Shown here in pieces: positions 8,766 to 16,710 of a DNA stretch of 64,000 nt. This DNA is from Bifidobacterium sp. (GTDB lineage: Bacteria; Actinomycetota; Actinomycetes; Actinomycetales; Bifidobacteriaceae), in the NCBI GenBank assembly GCA_024104275.1, contig JAGGHK010000001.1:372001-436000 (forward strand). The letters are read 5' to 3'. The notes under the pieces were generated by a model. The model worked only from the letters and a program-made list of their open reading frames with translations, was not told the origin of the DNA and did not search any database. Numbering within the stretch: the stretch's first letter is position 1; the number at the start of each line of letters is the position of its first letter. Both the position numbers and the translations under genes were made by a program.

Positions 8766-8778
8766 GATGCTACTTTCT

Positions 8779-9570
8779 TCAGCTCAGGGCACGATCGAGA
8801 TGGACATAGCCGCCATCGACGAACACCCACTGACCGGTGGTGTGCGACGCCCTGTCGGAGAGTAGGAATGCCGCAGTGTTGCCGATTTCCGCCGGAGTTG
8901 TCATACGATGCTCAAGAGGAATCTTATCGGTGATCACCTTGAGACGCGCATCCTGCTGTTCCTTGCTGCCGAAGGTCTTGATCCAATCGGCATAGAGCGG
9001 GGTCCAGCATTCGGAGACGACAATGGCGTTGACGCGGACGTCGTCGCCTACCAGAGCAGCGGCCCATTCGCGGGTGAGCCCGAGAATTCCGCCCTTCGCG
9101 GCCGCATAAGCGCTGGTCTTGCCCTGACCAGTGACAGCGGTCTTCGAAGTGATGTTGACGATGGCACCGTGGCTTTCCTTCAGATAGGCGCAGGCGGAAT
9201 GAACCATCTCATAATAATGGGTGAGGTTGCCGTGTACGGATTCCTCGAACTCACGCCACGAGGTGGTCTCCAACGCCTTGTTGTCGTTGACTCCGGCATT
9301 GTTGACGATGCCGTCGATATGGCCGTACTTCTTGTAGGCACCATCAACGATCGGGGCGATCTTGTCGGTGTCCCTCAGATCGATGATATGGGTTGCGTAA
9401 TTCTTGGTGTATTTCTCGATGTCCTTGCAGAAAGCAGGACGTTCCTTCTCGTCCATGTCAAGGATGACGACGGTGGCACCCTCCTGTGCCAGCTGCATGG
9501 TGATGCCTTTGCCGATTCCCTTGAAACCTCCGGTAATCAGGAACACTTTGCCTGAAAGATGCAAATCCAT
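8779..9570 (-). CDS. SDR oxidoreductase, probable L-fucose dehydrogenase
   Basis: A 263-residue short-chain dehydrogenase. The Rossmann cofactor motif is TGGFKGIG (residues 13-20), NNAG is present, and the catalytic YxxxK is YAAAK at about 155-159, with the Ser/Thr of NITSKTAV before it. Asp38 after the second strand suggests an NAD preference. In bifidobacterial fucose use an SDR oxidises L-fucose to the lactone. An AAGGAAG site precedes ATG 9570. It leads the three-gene run dehydrogenase-permease-lactonase. The 158-base gap from the dehydratase gene contains hairpins but no gene. Confidence 0.88.
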   Translation of the reverse strand: MDLHLSGKVFLITGGFKGIGKGITMQLAQEGATVVILDMDEKERPAFCKDIEKYTKNYATHIIDLRDTDKIAPIVDGAYKKYGHIDGIVNNAGVNDNKALETTSWREFEESVHGNLTHYYEMVHSACAYLKESHGAIVNITSKTAVTGQGKTSAYAAAKGGILGLTREWAAALVGDDVRVNAIVVSECWTPLYADWIKTFGSKEQQDARLKVITDKIPLEHRMTTPAEIGNTAAFLLSDRASHTTGQWVFVDGGYVHLDRALS

Positions 9571-9596
9571 AATAACTTCCTTGTTTTTGTTTTTAT

Positions 9597-9624
9597 CGAG
9601 TATTGGCCGAAAATGGCCGACTCG
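9597..9624. repeat. Hairpin in the dehydrogenase leader
   Basis: Inverted repeat CGAGT..GGCC (9597-9608) / GGCC.ACTCG (9615-9624) with a GAAAAT loop and one bulge on each side, 27 bases before the dehydrogenase start. Nearby (9697-9720) the sequence CTTAAGAA occurs twice around TTTTCAT. Could be a processed intercistronic hairpin or a regulatory site; unproven. Confidence 0.45.
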
Positions 9625-9728
9625 TGTTTTATTTTTCCGATTGGCACCTCGCCTGGCTTCAGCACCAAAAGCGAGACATCAATCATAAATTTTGTCTCTT
9701 AAGAATTTTCATCTTAAGAAAAGTGCAA

Positions 9729-11012
9729 TCAGCCCCGATACAGATACTTCTGAGCAGTTTCGACGGTCATTTCGGTACCGTTGCCGGGTGCCGTCGGAGT
9801 GACGTAATTGCCATCTTTGATCTGTGTGGGATGGACGAAATATTCGTGCTGATTGTCGACATATTCGATCATGCGACCGTCCATGGTTCCGGAGACCGCG
9901 CAATAGTCGAACATGGCGAAGTGGCAGACGGCCTCGCACAACCCCACTCCCCCTGCATGTGGGCAGACGATCTTGTTGAACTTCTTCGCCATCAGATATT
10001 CGAGGACAATCTCCTGTGGCCCAGCCACACGGGTAGCGTCGATCTGCATGATACCGAAGGCATTGGCCTGCAGATACTGCTTGAACATAATGCGGTTCTG
10101 CATCTGCTCGCCGGTGGCCACAGGAATCGGGTTGATTGCCCTGGCGATGGTCGCATGTCCGATGATGTCATCCGGGCTCGTGGGCTCTTCGACCCAAGCG
10201 AGATTGAAGTCCTGGAACTTGTTGATCCATTCGATGGCCTCAGGCACATCCCAGACCTGGTTGGCATCAACCGCGAGCCGGACGTTGGGACCAATGGTCT
10301 CTCTGGCGAGTCCCAGACGGCGGATATCGTCATCAACGTTATGGCCGACCTTGAGCTTGATCTGCTTGAACCCTTTTTGCTCGGTCTCCTCTTTGGCGAT
10401 TTCAACCATCTTCTCATCGGCATAGCCAAGCCAGCCGGCGGCAGTGGAATAACCGGGATAACCTACTTCGAGCAGATGCTTGATACGTTCCTGCTTGCCC
10501 TTTTGTCCGTCCTTGAGGATGTCGATGGCCTCTTGCGGTGTCAGGGCGTCGGTGAGGTAACGGAAATCGAGCGTGGAAACCAGCTCTTCAGGTTCCATCT
10601 CGGCAAGCAGCCTCCACAGCGGCTTGCCGGCGCGCTTGGCTTTAATGTCCCACAAAGCGCTCAGAACGGCGCCGATGGCCATATGCTCTACACCCTTTTC
10701 GGGGCCCAACCAACGCAGCTGCGAATCGCGCACGAGCAGATCCCAGGCCAGACGCATGTTGTCCAGCAGCTCCTCCGCGTTGCGGCCCATCAACGTCTGT
10801 GACATGGATTCGATGGCGCGACACACCACATCATTGCCACGACCGATGGTGAAGACAAGTCCTGTCCCCTTGATGCCATCATCGGCATCTGTATGGATTT
10901 CAACGTATGCCGCCGAATAATCAGGATCTGGATTCATCGCATCAGATCCCGACAAGGTCTGAGAAGTGGGGAAACGGAAATCGAATGTCTCCACTTTGGT
11001 GATAGTGCTCAT
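9729..11012 (-). CDS. Enolase-superfamily dehydratase, probable L-fuconate dehydratase
   Basis: A 427-residue member of the mandelate racemase / enolase superfamily, close to the usual length of L-fuconate dehydratases (about 430). Visible motifs: KLKVG (the catalytic Lys pair), metal ligands in AVDANQVWD, WVEEPTSPDD and GEQ, and the very characteristic CPHAGGVGLCE near the C-terminus. It would convert L-fuconate to 2-keto-3-deoxyfuconate. Start set at ATG 11012 (MSTITKVETF), which has AAGGAAG in front; the open frame extends to 11030. It is the promoter-proximal gene of the fucose operon and is divergent from the LacI gene. Confidence 0.93.
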   Translation of the reverse strand: MSTITKVETFDFRFPTSQTLSGSDAMNPDPDYSAAYVEIHTDADDGIKGTGLVFTIGRGNDVVCRAIESMSQTLMGRNAEELLDNMRLAWDLLVRDSQLRWLGPEKGVEHMAIGAVLSALWDIKAKRAGKPLWRLLAEMEPEELVSTLDFRYLTDALTPQEAIDILKDGQKGKQERIKHLLEVGYPGYSTAAGWLGYADEKMVEIAKEETEQKGFKQIKLKVGHNVDDDIRRLGLARETIGPNVRLAVDANQVWDVPEAIEWINKFQDFNLAWVEEPTSPDDIIGHATIARAINPIPVATGEQMQNRIMFKQYLQANAFGIMQIDATRVAGPQEIVLEYLMAKKFNKIVCPHAGGVGLCEAVCHFAMFDYCAVSGTMDGRMIEYVDNQHEYFVHPTQIKDGNYVTPTAPGNGTEMTVETAQKYLYRG

Positions 11013-11060
11013 ATCAGGCTTCCTTACCATGTATGTTGAGTTTTATTATTAACAGTTCCT

Positions 11061-11088
11061 ACGATACCAAGCATTTCGAAAATTGCAA
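11061..11088 (-). promoter_or_regulatory. Candidate promoter of the fucose operon
   Basis: Minus-strand TTGCAA (11083-11088), a 16-base spacer and TATCGT (11061-11066), ending 48 bases before the dehydratase start. The palindrome TTTCGAAA (11074-11081) lies in the spacer and could be a repressor contact. Confidence 0.55.
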
Positions 11089-11094
11089 ATCCAC

Positions 11095-11131
11095 TTTAGA
11101 AATTTTCTAAAAAAGTTTTTGATGCTATACT
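11095..11131 (+). promoter_or_regulatory. LacI-gene promoter region with operator palindrome
   Basis: A -10-like TATACT lies at 11126-11131. The expected -35 position is covered by the palindrome TTTAGAAATTTTCTAAA (11095-11111; perfect 7-base arms, 3-base spacer). The site sits between the divergent dehydratase and regulator genes, as expected for an autoregulated LacI repressor. Confidence 0.5.
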
Positions 11132-11216
11132 GAACAAATAACATTGAAGTCTCGAATCTCGGTTGATTATGGAGTTCTTCATTGTCCTTGTTCAGCCACG
11201 GCGCAAAGGAAAGATG

Positions 11217-12206
11217 ATGAAAATCAATGAGTTGGCAACAATGGCAGGAGTTTCGCCATCCACCGTTTCCAGAGTCATCAATGGAAGGTCTGGGATTTCG
11301 CCCAAGACCAGAGAGCATGTAGAGAAGATTCTCAAAGACAACGGCTATTTCAAGCCACTGACGAGTACAAAAGTTTCGAAGAGCATCGAACTGGTGCTTG
11401 ACCATATCGAATCGGATTGTACCCTTTCGTTCATTCGTTCGGTCTCATATTGGGCTCAGCAAGCAGACTATTCACTGAGCATCACTCAACTCAATGCTGG
11501 GCTTGATATCGATCGCTGTTTCCGGGGGATCATCGACCGAAATCCGACAGGTGTGATTATTCATCAGATATCGAAAATTCCAGAAACACAAAAGAAATTG
11601 CTGGAATCGAGGGACATCCCCTACGTCATCGTGAACCCGATTAAACCGGTCGACGACGATGCCATGTGGATTTCCATCGATCGATGGACCGGCAGTTTCC
11701 AAGTCGTTCAATATCTCATTCAACAAGGTCATCAAAGAATCGGGCTGATCAACGGACCCGAGAATTCACAGGCGGCTATTGCGCTCGACGGAGGTTTCCT
11801 CGCCGCGGCTCACCACACGAACGTCGATTTCACCTCCGAGCTGGAACAATATACCGATCTGACTCCAGCAAGTGCTTATCGAGCGGCATGCACATTGTTG
11901 GACCTACCAAACCGCCCAACGGCCATATTCGTGAGCAATGACCGCATGGCGGCGAGTGTCTATCGCGCCGCGTACGAGCGAAAACTGAATATCCCAGAGG
12001 ATTTGTCGGTCATCGGGTTTGAAGACGACTACCCGGCCGATGTCATGGCTCCACCCTTGACAACTCTCTATCAATCGTTCCATACCGAAGCCCGAAAAGC
12101 CGTCGAAATGATCATTGACGAAAGACGTGACCGTGCTGTGGACAAGCACATAATACTTCCCATGTTCTTGGTCAAACGAGACAGTGTACGAAAACTTCGG
12201 GATTAA
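11217..12206 (+). CDS. LacI-family transcriptional regulator of the fucose cluster
   Basis: A 329-residue repressor. The N-terminal LacI helix-turn-helix is exact (MKINELATMAGVSPSTVSRV, then INGRSGIS), followed by a periplasmic-binding-like ligand domain with RIGLING, the family's TAIFVSND and VIGFEDD segments, and LTTLYQS. Start chosen at ATG 11217, six bases after an AAAGGA site; ATG 11214 is possible and the frame extends to 11163. Divergent from the catabolic operon, so most likely its repressor, released by fucose or a pathway intermediate. The ligand is inferred. Confidence 0.88.
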   Translation: MKINELATMAGVSPSTVSRVINGRSGISPKTREHVEKILKDNGYFKPLTSTKVSKSIELVLDHIESDCTLSFIRSVSYWAQQADYSLSITQLNAGLDIDRCFRGIIDRNPTGVIIHQISKIPETQKKLLESRDIPYVIVNPIKPVDDDAMWISIDRWTGSFQVVQYLIQQGHQRIGLINGPENSQAAIALDGGFLAAAHHTNVDFTSELEQYTDLTPASAYRAACTLLDLPNRPTAIFVSNDRMAASVYRAAYERKLNIPEDLSVIGFEDDYPADVMAPPLTTLYQSFHTEARKAVEMIIDERRDRAVDKHIILPMFLVKRDSVRKLRD

Positions 12207-12222
12207 TATCTGCAGATCCTCT

Positions 12223-12268
12223 GAAAAACGTACATGATTATTTAACGATTCCAACGTTTTTCAATTTT
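12223..12268. terminator. Bidirectional terminator between LacI and membrane-protein genes
   Basis: Perfect 9-bp inverted repeat GAAAAACGT (12223-12231) / ACGTTTTTC (12254-12262), followed on the plus strand by AATTTTTT. It lies between convergent genes. Confidence 0.7.
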
Positions 12269-12652
12269 TTAAACAATGTTCTGCTGATGATGGCGCTTGG
12301 AAAGGACCTCGTCGATGATGCTGCGTTGGGCTTGCTTGGCCTGCAGATACATCAAAACCAATTCGGCCACGAAGAAAACGCCGAGAACGACGGCGGACGG
12401 AATGCCCGACATGGCGTAGAAATGCCGAATGGTGCCATGGATTTGGGCGTGAAGCAGCTTGTAGACGCCGTATGGCGCGCAGCACAGGAACATCGAAACG
12501 ATCTGCATGATAATGACCGACCATTGAACGGTTTCGACCTTGCGATGGTCGTCTTTCTTCCGTAGGGCCCCGTTGACCAGGCAAATCGCGCAGATTCCCA
12601 GCGCCCACAGCAGGGCGAAAACCCATAAGAATCCTGGAAGTATAGCAGCCAT
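12269..12652 (-). CDS. Small polytopic membrane protein, unknown
   Basis: A 127-residue protein with three or four hydrophobic segments (about residues 3-26, 43-63, 75-100) and a basic, Gln-rich tail (SKRHHQQNIV). No catalytic motif or known family recognised. It stands alone: convergent with the LacI regulator and separated by 134 bases from the MerR gene upstream. A second open frame in another phase over the same bases (12261-12626) is Arg/Pro-rich and not convincing. Function unknown. Confidence 0.6.
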   Translation of the reverse strand: MAAILPGFLWVFALLWALGICAICLVNGALRKKDDHRKVETVQWSVIIMQIVSMFLCCAPYGVYKLLHAQIHGTIRHFYAMSGIPSAVVLGVFFVAELVLMYLQAKQAQRSIIDEVLSKRHHQQNIV

Positions 12653-12786
12653 GTGTTCAAACCCTTTATGTTGATTTCCATCGATATTAAGAAAACTGTA
12701 GATTCTTGATAACGAGAATAAACTGAAATATCAAATACTAAATAATGATAATTGATAACTTTGGGCAAACGTTCAAAATACGAATA

Positions 12787-13464
12787 TCAGTGTTCCGCAA
12801 CCCGTTCTATATGTTGATTCTCAAGCTTTTTGCGCATACGTTCGGCCGCGATGTCGTCGATAGGCAGCGTGGGCAAAGGTGAAACAGAAGAGTCAGCGGG
12901 TGTGATATCGACGTATTTCTCCTGTTCAAGTTGCTCCTCGACCTGATGCCACAATTTCCCGACCGAAACCGCAAAAACTGCCGTTCCCTGATCGATCAGC
13001 TTGAGCACTTCGTCGCCATTCTCGCATTCCTTGACATCCTGGCCATCACAAATGATGGTCATGTGCTCCAATTGCGCCGTTTGGTGACGCGAAAGGAAGC
13101 CGATGGCCGCAGTAACGTTCTGCAGGTTAACGCCGGTGTCCAGAAGTTTCTTTGAGACGGCTAGAATCAGGACATCCTTGAACGAATACAGTCTTCTTGA
13201 ACCTGAGCCGTGAGAAGGCGTAATCGAGGGGACCACAATCTGTTTGCGGGCCCAGTAATCTAGCTGACGGTAGGTGATACCGGCGACCTTGGAAGCAACG
13301 GTTCCTCGATAACCTCGGGTGGCAGCCCCATCAGTTGATTCGGAGAACAGCTCCCCCTGCACCAAGCTGGCAGAATTTGCTCGTTGTTTTTTGGAAGTCT
13401 TGCCGAGAGAAGAAGAACGAGATGGAGCCTTGGCTATTGTTGTCACTGTGTTGGCGGCATCCAT
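12787..13464 (-). CDS. MerR-family regulator (FtsR / Rv1828-like)
   Basis: A 225-residue protein with a disordered 50-residue N-terminus. A MerR winged helix follows at about 50-120, with segments GITYRQLDYWARKQIVVPS and SRRLYSFKDVLILAV. The C-terminal domain ends in a Gln/Glu-rich tail. In corynebacteria and mycobacteria the homologue (FtsR, Rv1828) lies directly after the FHA protein GarA, as here, and in corynebacteria FtsR controls ftsZ. Synteny and sequence style agree; regulatory target inferred. It is last in the pgsA-to-merR run. Confidence 0.82.
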   Translation of the reverse strand: MDAANTVTTIAKAPSRSSSLGKTSKKQRANSASLVQGELFSESTDGAATRGYRGTVASKVAGITYRQLDYWARKQIVVPSITPSHGSGSRRLYSFKDVLILAVSKKLLDTGVNLQNVTAAIGFLSRHQTAQLEHMTIICDGQDVKECENGDEVLKLIDQGTAVFAVSVGKLWHQVEEQLEQEKYVDITPADSSVSPLPTLPIDDIAAERMRKKLENQHIERVAEH

Positions 13465-13510
13465 GGCAATCTCCTTTCTTTCTCACGAGTTCCGATTCAG
13501 AGCAAACGCC

Positions 13511-13951
13511 TTATTTGGCAACCACAGCGGAGGGTGAGAAGAACACCAGACGGAACTTTCCGATCATGATTTCATCCCCGTTGTGCAACGTCGCACGATC
13601 CACGCGCTGGCGATTGACATACGTTCCGTTCAGACTTCCTGCATCCGCGACTTCGAAGGTGTTGCCATTGCGACGGAAAACCGCATGCGCACGCGAAACC
13701 GTGGAATCGTCCAAGAGAATGTCGGCATGGGGGTCGCGCCCAACGCTTACCTCGTCCTCGTCGAGGAGGTAGCGTGAACCGGACACCGCTCCCCTGGTCG
13801 AAATGAGCAATGCCGAACCCGGCGACAGTTTGGTGATGGTGTCCAGATCGTCTTGGGTCAACGGACGATCACCCGCAGAGGTGGCAGGGATATTGACAGC
13901 AGGCAGACCGATGATGGTCGTTTCGCCCGCACTTGGAATCGGATTAGTCAT
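13511..13951 (-). CDS. FHA-domain protein, GarA/OdhI-like
   Basis: A 146-residue protein. The FHA domain (about residues 50-140) has the canonical GR (71-72), S86-x-x-H89 and NGT (108-110). The N-terminal tail contains an ETT motif (residues 10-12), similar to the ETT site that PknB/PknG-type kinases phosphorylate in GarA and OdhI. Those proteins switch 2-oxoglutarate dehydrogenase and glutamate metabolism. Its place between DUF881 and the MerR gene matches mycobacterial garA. It starts 4 bases before the DUF881 stop, so it is probably translationally linked. The metabolic target in this organism is unknown. Confidence 0.87.
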   Translation of the reverse strand: MTNPIPSAGETTIIGLPAVNIPATSAGDRPLTQDDLDTITKLSPGSALLISTRGAVSGSRYLLDEDEVSVGRDPHADILLDDSTVSRAHAVFRRNGNTFEVADAGSLNGTYVNRQRVDRATLHNGDEIMIGKFRLVFFSPSAVVAK

Positions 13952-13955
13952 ATTT

Positions 13956-14768
13956 TCATTCTACCGTTTTCGCGTACTGATATTGCCCGACATCGCGTGT
14001 CTCGCTGATATCTACACTTTCGCTCGGTGTCACGGTGACGTCGGCACCGAATTTCACTTTGAATCTCGAACCCACGCCTCCCGCGATGTTAACAGCATTG
14101 GTCAGATTCTGCGGATCGCCGATGGCCTTGACCTTGTATGGCGTCTTCAACGCCTGTCCGTCGCATTCCAGACCTTTTTTGGTATCCGAAATATAAGTCG
14201 AAGTCACCACGCGCACGTTGTCAAGCGCCATGACCTCGACGCCGGCGTTACGCAGCTCCTCGAGCAACTGGAACATGGTGGCCGCGTCGATGTGTTCCTT
14301 GCTGCCTTGGGTAATCGTGATGATGACGCCTTTGCCTTCGGCTGGGAGACGACCGGAAAGAATGCCGCTGGTGTCCTCGTTCTCCTTGGCGATTCGTTGG
14401 GCCTCCTGCTGCTTGTTGGCCGCGGCTTTCAGGGAATTGAGCTGGCCGGTGAGCTCGGTCTTACGCTGCTGCAGGTTCTGCACCTGGGTGCTGGTTTCGC
14501 TGATGAGCCTGGTGAGCTCTTCTTCGCTCATGGTCTCATAGCTGGAGGTCTTGTTGTTGAGCTGGATGGCGTAGCCGAAACCAAGCAGGGCGCACAGAAG
14601 GACGATCAGGAGGCTGGTCATCAGCCTGGTGACTATGCCTCCGCCTATTTTCCGTGGTTTCTTGCGCACCATGGGGAATGAACCGGTGTCGGTACGGTCG
14701 TTCTCCCGATCCTGGGCATGCTGAACATGCATGCGGTTGAGAATGTTATGTGTCCTTTTGCCTGCCAT
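13956..14768 (-). CDS. DUF881 membrane protein (first of two)
   Basis: A 270-residue DUF881 protein: cytoplasmic basic N-terminus, one membrane helix at about 48-69, a coiled-coil stalk (about 75-125, Gln/Leu/Lys-rich), and the globular DUF881 domain with GKGVIITITQ, LRNAGVEVMALDNVRV and PYKVKAIGDP. The family occurs in Gram-positives next to DUF1290 and often near cell-division or envelope genes; no biochemical function is established. It follows the DUF1290 gene by 6 bases and precedes the FHA gene by 4, so it belongs to one tightly packed operon. Confidence 0.88.
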   Translation of the reverse strand: MAGKRTHNILNRMHVQHAQDRENDRTDTGSFPMVRKKPRKIGGGIVTRLMTSLLIVLLCALLGFGYAIQLNNKTSSYETMSEEELTRLISETSTQVQNLQQRKTELTGQLNSLKAAANKQQEAQRIAKENEDTSGILSGRLPAEGKGVIITITQGSKEHIDAATMFQLLEELRNAGVEVMALDNVRVVTSTYISDTKKGLECDGQALKTPYKVKAIGDPQNLTNAVNIAGGVGSRFKVKFGADVTVTPSESVDISETRDVGQYQYAKTVE

Positions 14769-14774
14769 TTGAGA

Positions 14775-15110
14775 TCAGCCCTTGAAGATGAACCGGCGGA
14801 TGGCAGAGACGTTGGAGAAGATTCGTATGCCAAGCACGACGATGACGGCGGTCTGCAGTTGGGAGCCGACACCGAGCTGGTTGCCGAGCAGAACGAGCAG
14901 CGTGGCGGTCAGGACATTGGAGATGAAGGAAATGACGAAGACTTTGTCGGAGAAGGAGCGTTCGAAATAGGCCCTTGCGGCACCCAGGAGGGCATCAAGG
15001 GCCGCCACCACCATAATGGGCAGATATGGCTGCAAGACTATGGGGATATCCGGCTTCACGAAGATGCCGATGATGACCCCGATGATCAGACCGAGCACTG
15101 CTGCCATCAT
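14775..15110 (-). CDS. sbp: Small basic membrane protein, DUF1290 (Sbp family)
   Basis: A 111-residue protein of the DUF1290 / small basic protein family, with three or four hydrophobic segments (about residues 3-22, 25-45, 55-75, 80-97) and the family-typical VKPDIPIVLQPYLPIMVVAA. In Bacillus and mycobacteria it is encoded beside DUF881 proteins. Its ATG (15110) overlaps the stop of the preceding DUF881 gene in an ATGA arrangement, indicating translational coupling. Exact role unknown. Confidence 0.9.
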   Translation of the reverse strand: MMAAVLGLIIGVIIGIFVKPDIPIVLQPYLPIMVVAALDALLGAARAYFERSFSDKVFVISFISNVLTATLLVLLGNQLGVGSQLQTAVIVVLGIRIFSNVSAIRRFIFKG

Positions 15111-16084
15111 TTGCTCCTTTTTGCTTGGGTTACGTTGGTGGTTTCCGCCGCCGCGAGTTTCAATGAATAGGTTCGTGATATCTGGGGATTGATACCGGCC
15201 GCGTTCAGCGTACGGTACAGATCCGGTTGCGATTTGCCACTCATCTGATTCGACAGGTCTTTCGGATTGCCAATCGCTTCTATCTTATAAGGACTTGTCA
15301 CCTGATTCACCCCTATGAGAATCGTTTGCCCTGCGGTTCGTACCGATGTCGAAACGCCGATGCGGTAGCCGTTGATGGAAATCGCCTCGGCGCCGGCCTT
15401 CCAGAGCAGGTTGACGATGCCTTGAAGATCGGCATCGGTGACCACCCGAATATGGTTCGTGCTGTTTTCTCTCGGAGCAGCTCCGTTCGCGGCCCCGGAT
15501 GCCACCGGATCGGCAAGAGTGAAGACGATTCCGGGGCCTTTGACGGCCAACGCGCCATTCGCCATTTCATCCTGGGTAAGGACGGAATCCGGTCCGGAAT
15601 CGGGCATGGAATCGGATTGCTTGACCACTTTGGCGTGCAGGTCAGTCACTTCGTTGGTGATTTTCTTGAGACTGGCATTCTGCTGCTCGAGCTCCGAAAT
15701 GAGGCTGGCGCGCACCTGCTTGCGCGGGTCGGTATTGAGCTGACGGACGAAAACGCTGCCTACGAAACCTACTGCAATGCAGATGATGAACACGATGATG
15801 CGTGTGAACCAGATGGAGAATTTCGAGTGAGGCTTCTGCTGGGTGAGTCTGGCGTCCGAAAACAGAGGATCGAGGGGGCGATTGGTGAGATCGTCGATGA
15901 GCCGAAGGCTGTCGTCGTCGACTTTGCGACGGTGACGGGATGCAAGGGCCAAAGCATCATCTTCGCTGACAACGTGCCACGACCCCACATTTTGAACGCC
16001 CTTGGAGAACACCGCGCGTCGTTTGCTCGGTTGTTCGTCGATTTCAACGGAAAAGGACGCTGGTGTTCGTTCCGGTTTCGTCAT
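15107..16084 (-). CDS. DUF881 membrane protein (second)
   Basis: A 325-residue DUF881 protein: acidic/basic cytoplasmic N-terminus of about 90 residues, a membrane helix at about 92-112, a coiled-coil segment (SELEQQNASLKKITNEV), and a DUF881 domain with GPGIVFTLADP, LLWKAGAEAISINGYRI and PYKIEAIGNP. Start placed at ATG 16084, which overlaps the pgsA stop as ATGA; the open frame runs further to 16231, but that part lies inside pgsA. It pairs with the downstream DUF1290 and DUF881 proteins, probably as one envelope complex (inference). Confidence 0.88.
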   Translation of the reverse strand: MTKPERTPASFSVEIDEQPSKRRAVFSKGVQNVGSWHVVSEDDALALASRHRRKVDDDSLRLIDDLTNRPLDPLFSDARLTQQKPHSKFSIWFTRIIVFIICIAVGFVGSVFVRQLNTDPRKQVRASLISELEQQNASLKKITNEVTDLHAKVVKQSDSMPDSGPDSVLTQDEMANGALAVKGPGIVFTLADPVASGAANGAAPRENSTNHIRVVTDADLQGIVNLLWKAGAEAISINGYRIGVSTSVRTAGQTILIGVNQVTSPYKIEAIGNPKDLSNQMSGKSQPDLYRTLNAAGINPQISRTYSLKLAAAETTNVTQAKRSK

Positions 16085-16701
16085 TGATTGTCCGGTTTGT
16101 CTGAATCGTGACGAAGCAAAGTGATGCCCTGACGGATATAGATGTATCCCGCGAGCCAATAAAGGACGATGCCCCAGATTCCCGCGGCCAGAGCGGCGAG
16201 ATGAAGGACCTGCGTAAAGGTGTTGCTCCACAGATCTGCAAAAATCAACGCAGTAATTGAGATCATCAGCAACGCGGTTCCGGCTTTTCCTACGAAATGA
16301 ACCGGAAGCGGCCCATAGTCGTGCTGTGCCAGAATGACGATCAGCACCAGCAATATCAAATCACGCAAACCCACAATGAAGAGCATCCACCATGGAATGA
16401 TGCCTGCCAATCCGAGCGCCAGGATGCTGCAGAATATCAGCAGTCTGTCAGCCACAGGGTCGAGAATCTGGCCAATTTTGCTGACCTGGTTCCATTTGCG
16501 GGCAAGGGTACCATCCAAGCCGTCACTGGCCGCCGAAATCGCGAGGACGATCAGCGCCGCGATCATCTTGTGCTGCGCGGTCAACCATGAGATGAACGGT
16601 ATCGATACGATGCGCAGAAGGCTGATGAGGTTCGGCACGGTGAGGTAGATATCACGCGCGTCAGGACTGTAACGGTTGTTGGAATTGATTGGCAGTTTCA
16701 T
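16081..16701 (-). CDS. pgsA: CDP-alcohol phosphatidyltransferase (PgsA)
   Basis: A 206-residue integral membrane enzyme with five or six helices. The CDP-alcohol phosphotransferase signature is complete: DGLDGTLARKWNQVSKIGQILDPVADR, starting at about residue 60 and matching DG-x2-AR-x8-G-x3-D-x3-D. It transfers a phosphatidyl group from CDP-diacylglycerol, most likely to glycerol-3-phosphate, for phosphatidylglycerol or cardiolipin synthesis. First gene of the run pgsA-DUF881-DUF1290-DUF881-FHA-merR, the same order as mycobacterial pgsA2-Rv1823-Rv1824-Rv1825 and garA-Rv1828. Exact polar head group inferred. Confidence 0.9.
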   Translation of the reverse strand: MKLPINSNNRYSPDARDIYLTVPNLISLLRIVSIPFISWLTAQHKMIAALIVLAISAASDGLDGTLARKWNQVSKIGQILDPVADRLLIFCSILALGLAGIIPWWMLFIVGLRDLILLVLIVILAQHDYGPLPVHFVGKAGTALLMISITALIFADLWSNTFTQVLHLAALAAGIWGIVLYWLAGYIYIRQGITLLRHDSDKPDNQ

Positions 16702-16710
16702 CAGTCAGGT

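Noticed and set aside
9603-10802. 399-codon plus-strand open frame opposite the dehydratase gene
   Set aside because: The enolase-superfamily motifs lie on the minus strand; the plus-strand product has no known features.
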